Source: CAZHPY01 sp964534705
GTDB taxonomy: Bacteria; Omnitrophota; Gorgyraeia; 2-01-FULL-45-10
Direction of reading: 5' to 3'
Assembly (NCBI GenBank): GCA_964534705.1
Contig: CAZHPY010000064.1
Location: 1-9,106 of the forward strand
Length of the DNA stretch: 9,106 nt
A model generated the notes under the pieces. It saw nothing but the letters and a program-made list of their open reading frames with translations, was not told where the DNA came from and made no database searches. The translations under genes and the position numbers were made by a program. Every line of letters begins with the position of its first letter. Position 1 is the stretch's first letter. This document shows positions 7,524 to 9,106 of this stretch, piece by piece.

Positions 7524-7893
7524 TTTCGATCTCGACTTCGGGGCTTACTTTTAAGGTATTATGCACAGGACAGTTTTTTACAAAGCCAAGCATGGCCTTT
7601 ACCCTGCGCTCGTCCATCTTAAAACCTTTGAGATCTATCTTTACGTTTATCTTCCTGAAGCATGCCGGATCTTTTGAGAGCTCCGATTCTACTTTGATGG
7701 TAAAAGGCCCGAGCTCAATATTCGCGCCTTCTGCGTATTTTCGTATATATACACCAAGGCAGGTCCCTACGCTTGCCAGGAGAGTGTCGGGCGGCGTGAT
7801 CCCATTACCTTTGGTGTCAACGTTGAATTCGTAATCTTTCGACCTGACGTTAAATAAGTAATCTTTGGTATTCGTTATGTCTACAGAATACAT
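7516..7893 (-). CDS. OsmC/Ohr family protein (thiol peroxidase-like)
   Basis: This 125-residue protein belongs to the OsmC/Ohr superfamily, whose members reduce organic or inorganic peroxides with a pair of cysteines. The two expected cysteines are present: C45 in SVGTCLGVYIRKYAEG, on the central helix, and C108 in KNCPVHNTLK. A GITPPDTLLA stretch precedes the first one, as in the family. A third cysteine, C78, is outside these motifs. The pattern is closer to the short OsmC-like (YhfA-type) branch than to Ohr. The substrate and reductant cannot be assigned. The ATG has an AAGGAGG Shine-Dalgarno 4 bases upstream and a strong promoter about 28 bases upstream, making it the first gene of the unit. 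It overlaps the start of msrAB by 8 bases, so peroxide removal and methionine repair are probably co-expressed. Confidence 0.9.
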   Translation of the reverse strand: MYSVDITNTKDYLFNVRSKDYEFNVDTKGNGITPPDTLLASVGTCLGVYIRKYAEGANIELGPFTIKVESELSKDPACFRKINVKIDLKGFKMDERRVKAMLGFVKNCPVHNTLKVSPEVEIEIV

Positions 7894-7897
7894 GCGC

Positions 7898-7904
7898 CCT
7901 CCTT
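7898..7904 (-). promoter_or_regulatory. Strong Shine-Dalgarno AAGGAGG of the osmC-like gene
   Basis: AAGGAGG lies 4 bases before the ATG at 7893. It is the strongest ribosome site in the window and fixes the start of the first gene in this operon. Confidence 0.8.
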
Positions 7905-7915
7905 CTGTTGATTAT

Positions 7916-7940
7916 TTATAATTATAGCACCTAATTATAA
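7916..7940. repeat. 9-bp inverted repeat overlapping the -10 box
   Basis: TTATAATTA at 7916-7924 and TAATTATAA at 7932-7940 form a perfect inverted repeat with a 7-base spacer. It covers part of the -10 hexamer and part of the spacer upstream. It has no following T-run, so it is not a good terminator for the upstream operon. It could be an operator for a dimeric repressor, or a chance product of AT-rich promoter DNA. Confidence 0.4.
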
Positions 7941-7950
7941 TAATAGGCAA
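7921..7950 (-). promoter_or_regulatory. Sigma-70-type promoter of the osmC-msrAB-ABC operon
   Basis: On the minus strand TTGCCT (7950-7945) is followed after 18 bases by a consensus TATAAT (7926-7921). The TG at 7929-7928 gives an extended -10, TGCTATAAT. Transcription would begin near 7914, leaving a leader of about 20 bases that contains the AAGGAGG ribosome site. The -35 box matches the consensus only in part. The element lies between the stop of the hydrogenase-like small subunit and the osmC-like start, as expected for an operon boundary. Confidence 0.75.
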
Positions 7951-7961
7951 TCTGTAAATGG

Positions 7962-8477
7962 CTACCGCAGGAACGAGAGTATGGCTTTGATAATTTCGGA
8001 TGGGGCCGGCGGGCAACCGGGAATATGCGCCGCGACCGGGACTATGCTTTTTGCGCCGCCCTTAACGTAGTAAGAGCCCTTAAAGACCCCTCCGTCCAGG
8101 GCGCAATCACCGAGGGTTATTACAAATTTTGGTTCGGGCATCGCGTCATAAGTCTTTTTCAGGGCCAACGCCATATTTTTGGAAACGGGGCCGGTAACCA
8201 ATAAGGCATCGGCATGGCGCGGCGAAGCAACAAAATCTATCCCGAACCTCTGGATATCGTAAATAGGATTGGTGGCGGATATTATTTCAGACTCGCATCC
8301 GCCGCATGAACCGGTGTCGACTTCCCTGATGTGGAATGACCTGCCAAATTTTTTATGTATTTCGCCCTTAAGCTCTTTGCCCATGGCCTCTATCTCTTCG
8401 GGCATGCCTGTATGTTGCCCGGCCATCGGCCTGGTAACAACGCCTTTCAATAACCTGTTCTTTAATATATCAAGCAT
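7962..8477 (-). CDS. Small (NuoB/HyfI-like) Fe-S subunit of a hydrogenase-related membrane complex
   Basis: This 171-residue protein belongs to the NADH dehydrogenase 20 kDa / group 4 [NiFe] hydrogenase small subunit family. It carries the [4Fe-4S] cluster that passes electrons to or from the large subunit. The four ligands are present: C58 and C61 in TGSCGGCESE, C125 in LGDCALDGG and C155 in IPGCPPAP. The N-terminal MLDILKNRLLKG and the length are normal for the membrane-complex type. There is no twin-arginine signal, which fits a cytoplasm-facing subunit. The start lies 4 bases after the large subunit stop. No clear Shine-Dalgarno is seen, suggesting coupled translation. It is the last gene of its operon, followed by the osmC promoter region. 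By its partner it is better described as an Ehr-like (hydrogenase-related) subunit than as a proven hydrogenase. Confidence 0.88.
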   Translation of the reverse strand: MLDILKNRLLKGVVTRPMAGQHTGMPEEIEAMGKELKGEIHKKFGRSFHIREVDTGSCGGCESEIISATNPIYDIQRFGIDFVASPRHADALLVTGPVSKNMALALKKTYDAMPEPKFVITLGDCALDGGVFKGSYYVKGGAKSIVPVAAHIPGCPPAPSEIIKAILSFLR

Positions 8478-8481
8478 ATAT

Positions 8482-9106
8482 TTATAGGTCGTTCCCTGAA
8501 TATGACAGGTCGAAACTTTTATTGCACAACGGGAAATCCGGTATTATATTCCCGATGACCGCAAAAGAAAGCGCCTGCCAGTTATGGAACGATGGATCGA
8601 CTATCTTGCACCTTTCTATGGCCCCTTTCGGGCCTAATTTTACCCAATACAGGACCGGCCCTCTCCACCCTTCCGCATATCCAATAGCGCATCCGCCTTT
8701 CACTTCTATCTTATCAGCCGTTTTTTTCCTGCTGCAGTGTTCGAGGATCAAGAGCATTTGCTCTATTATCCTGGCCGATTCCGCAAACTCTTCGACCCTC
8801 ATATTCAGTCTGGCCAATACGTCGCCTGCAGCCTGCTTTACCAGGTTAAAATCCACCTTACCGTATATACCGGGAAAATCCTTCCTTAAGTCCATGACTA
8901 TGCCGCTTGCCCTGGCAGCCAGGCCGACCACCCCTATGTCTTCTGCTGTCTTCTTTTTCAGGATACCCGTCGAATCGACCCTGTCCATGAACGAGACGCT
9001 TGAAAAAAGCATCTTCTTTAATCCCTTAAGATCTTTCGTTATTTTTCCCAGAGATGCTTTTAAGCATGCCCTGTCCTCCTCGGATAACATGAGAGCCGTA
9101 CCGCCT
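8482..9106 (-). CDS. C-terminal part of a hydrogenase-like large subunit (NuoD/HyfG type), lacking the NiFe ligand motif (partial)
   Basis: The frame is open to the window edge. An internal Met at 9090 is preceded by in-frame codons reading GGTAL, which match the GGVR region of the family, so the true start is outside the window. The visible part of about 207 residues contains family landmarks: SFMDRVDSTGIL, GVVGLAARASG, D-x-R-x-DFP, EGWRGPVLYWV (the E-x-x-RG motif) and DPSFHNWQAL. In [NiFe] hydrogenases the protein ends with a DPCxxC ligand pair; here the corresponding end is IIPDFPLCNKSFDLSYSGNDL, with only one cysteine. Such ends are known in Ehr (energy-converting hydrogenase-related) complexes described in Geobacter, which are thought not to bind NiFe. 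The N-terminal CxxC cannot be checked. The complex probably couples an unknown redox reaction to ion movement. Confidence 0.82.
   Translation of the reverse strand, partial: GGTALMLSEEDRACLKASLGKITKDLKGLKKMLFSSVSFMDRVDSTGILKKKTAEDIGVVGLAARASGIVMDLRKDFPGIYGKVDFNLVKQAAGDVLARLNMRVEEFAESARIIEQMLLILEHCSRKKTADKIEVKGGCAIGYAEGWRGPVLYWVKLGPKGAIERCKIVDPSFHNWQALSFAVIGNIIPDFPLCNKSFDLSYSGNDL

Noticed and set aside
7916..7940. Intrinsic terminator for the hydrogenase-like operon
   Set aside because: The stem is entirely A/T, has no following T-run on the minus strand and overlaps a near-consensus promoter.
8482..9090. Treating the Met at 9090 as the true start of a short hydrogenase-like protein
   Set aside because: The frame stays open to the window edge and the codons before this Met read GGTAL, matching the family's conserved GGVR region, so it is an internal residue of a longer subunit.

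Overview
All recognisable genes in this window lie on the minus strand, so transcription runs from position 9106 down to 1. The DNA is moderate in GC, densely coding, and has only two intergenic gaps longer than about 20 bases. The gene set suggests a Gram-negative-type, probably anaerobic bacterium. It includes an AsmA-like envelope protein, an exported MsrAB, a Cache/HAMP/HD-GYP sensor and a group-4-hydrogenase-like complex. The style recalls Omnitrophota (Omnitrophica) or Desulfobacterota/Geobacter-like genomes; that placement is inference and no marker gene is present to settle it.

Region 1 (9106 to 7962) is the 3' end of an operon for a membrane complex related to energy-converting [NiFe] hydrogenases and complex I. 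It holds the C-terminal part of the large (49 kDa/NuoD-like) subunit, running off the window edge, followed 4 bases later by the complete small (20 kDa/NuoB-like) subunit. The small subunit keeps all four [4Fe-4S] cysteines. The large subunit ends without the C-terminal DPCxxC nickel-iron ligand motif. This fits the Ehr (energy-converting hydrogenase-related) complexes rather than a true hydrogenase.

Region 2 (7950 to 4954) starts with the clearest promoter in the window, an extended -10 TGCTATAAT with TTGCCT 18 bases upstream, and reads osmC-like, msrAB fusion, ABC ATPase, ABC-2 permease. Genes overlap by 8 bases or are separated by 1 or 4 bases, so this is one operon. OsmC removes peroxides and exported MsrAB repairs oxidised methionine. 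The linked ABC-2 exporter has an unknown substrate. Together they look like an oxidative-stress or envelope-maintenance unit.

Region 3 (4888 to 1) reads NAD+ synthase-like, AsmA-like, HD-GYP sensor and the first eight codons of what looks like a response regulator. Spacings are 11, 12 and 1 bases, again an operon-like run. A 7-bp stem-loop lies in the 65-base gap between regions 2 and 3. The AsmA-like protein probably works in lipid or envelope transport. The HD-GYP protein should hydrolyse cyclic di-GMP in response to an extracytoplasmic signal. The NAD synthase carries an internal insert that sets it apart from standard NadE.

No tRNA, rRNA, CRISPR array, insertion sequence or phage feature was seen. 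No stretch over 300 bases lacks a gene. The most unusual items are the hydrogenase-like complex without NiFe ligands, the insert-bearing NAD synthase beside AsmA and c-di-GMP genes, and the dyad overlapping the osmC promoter.
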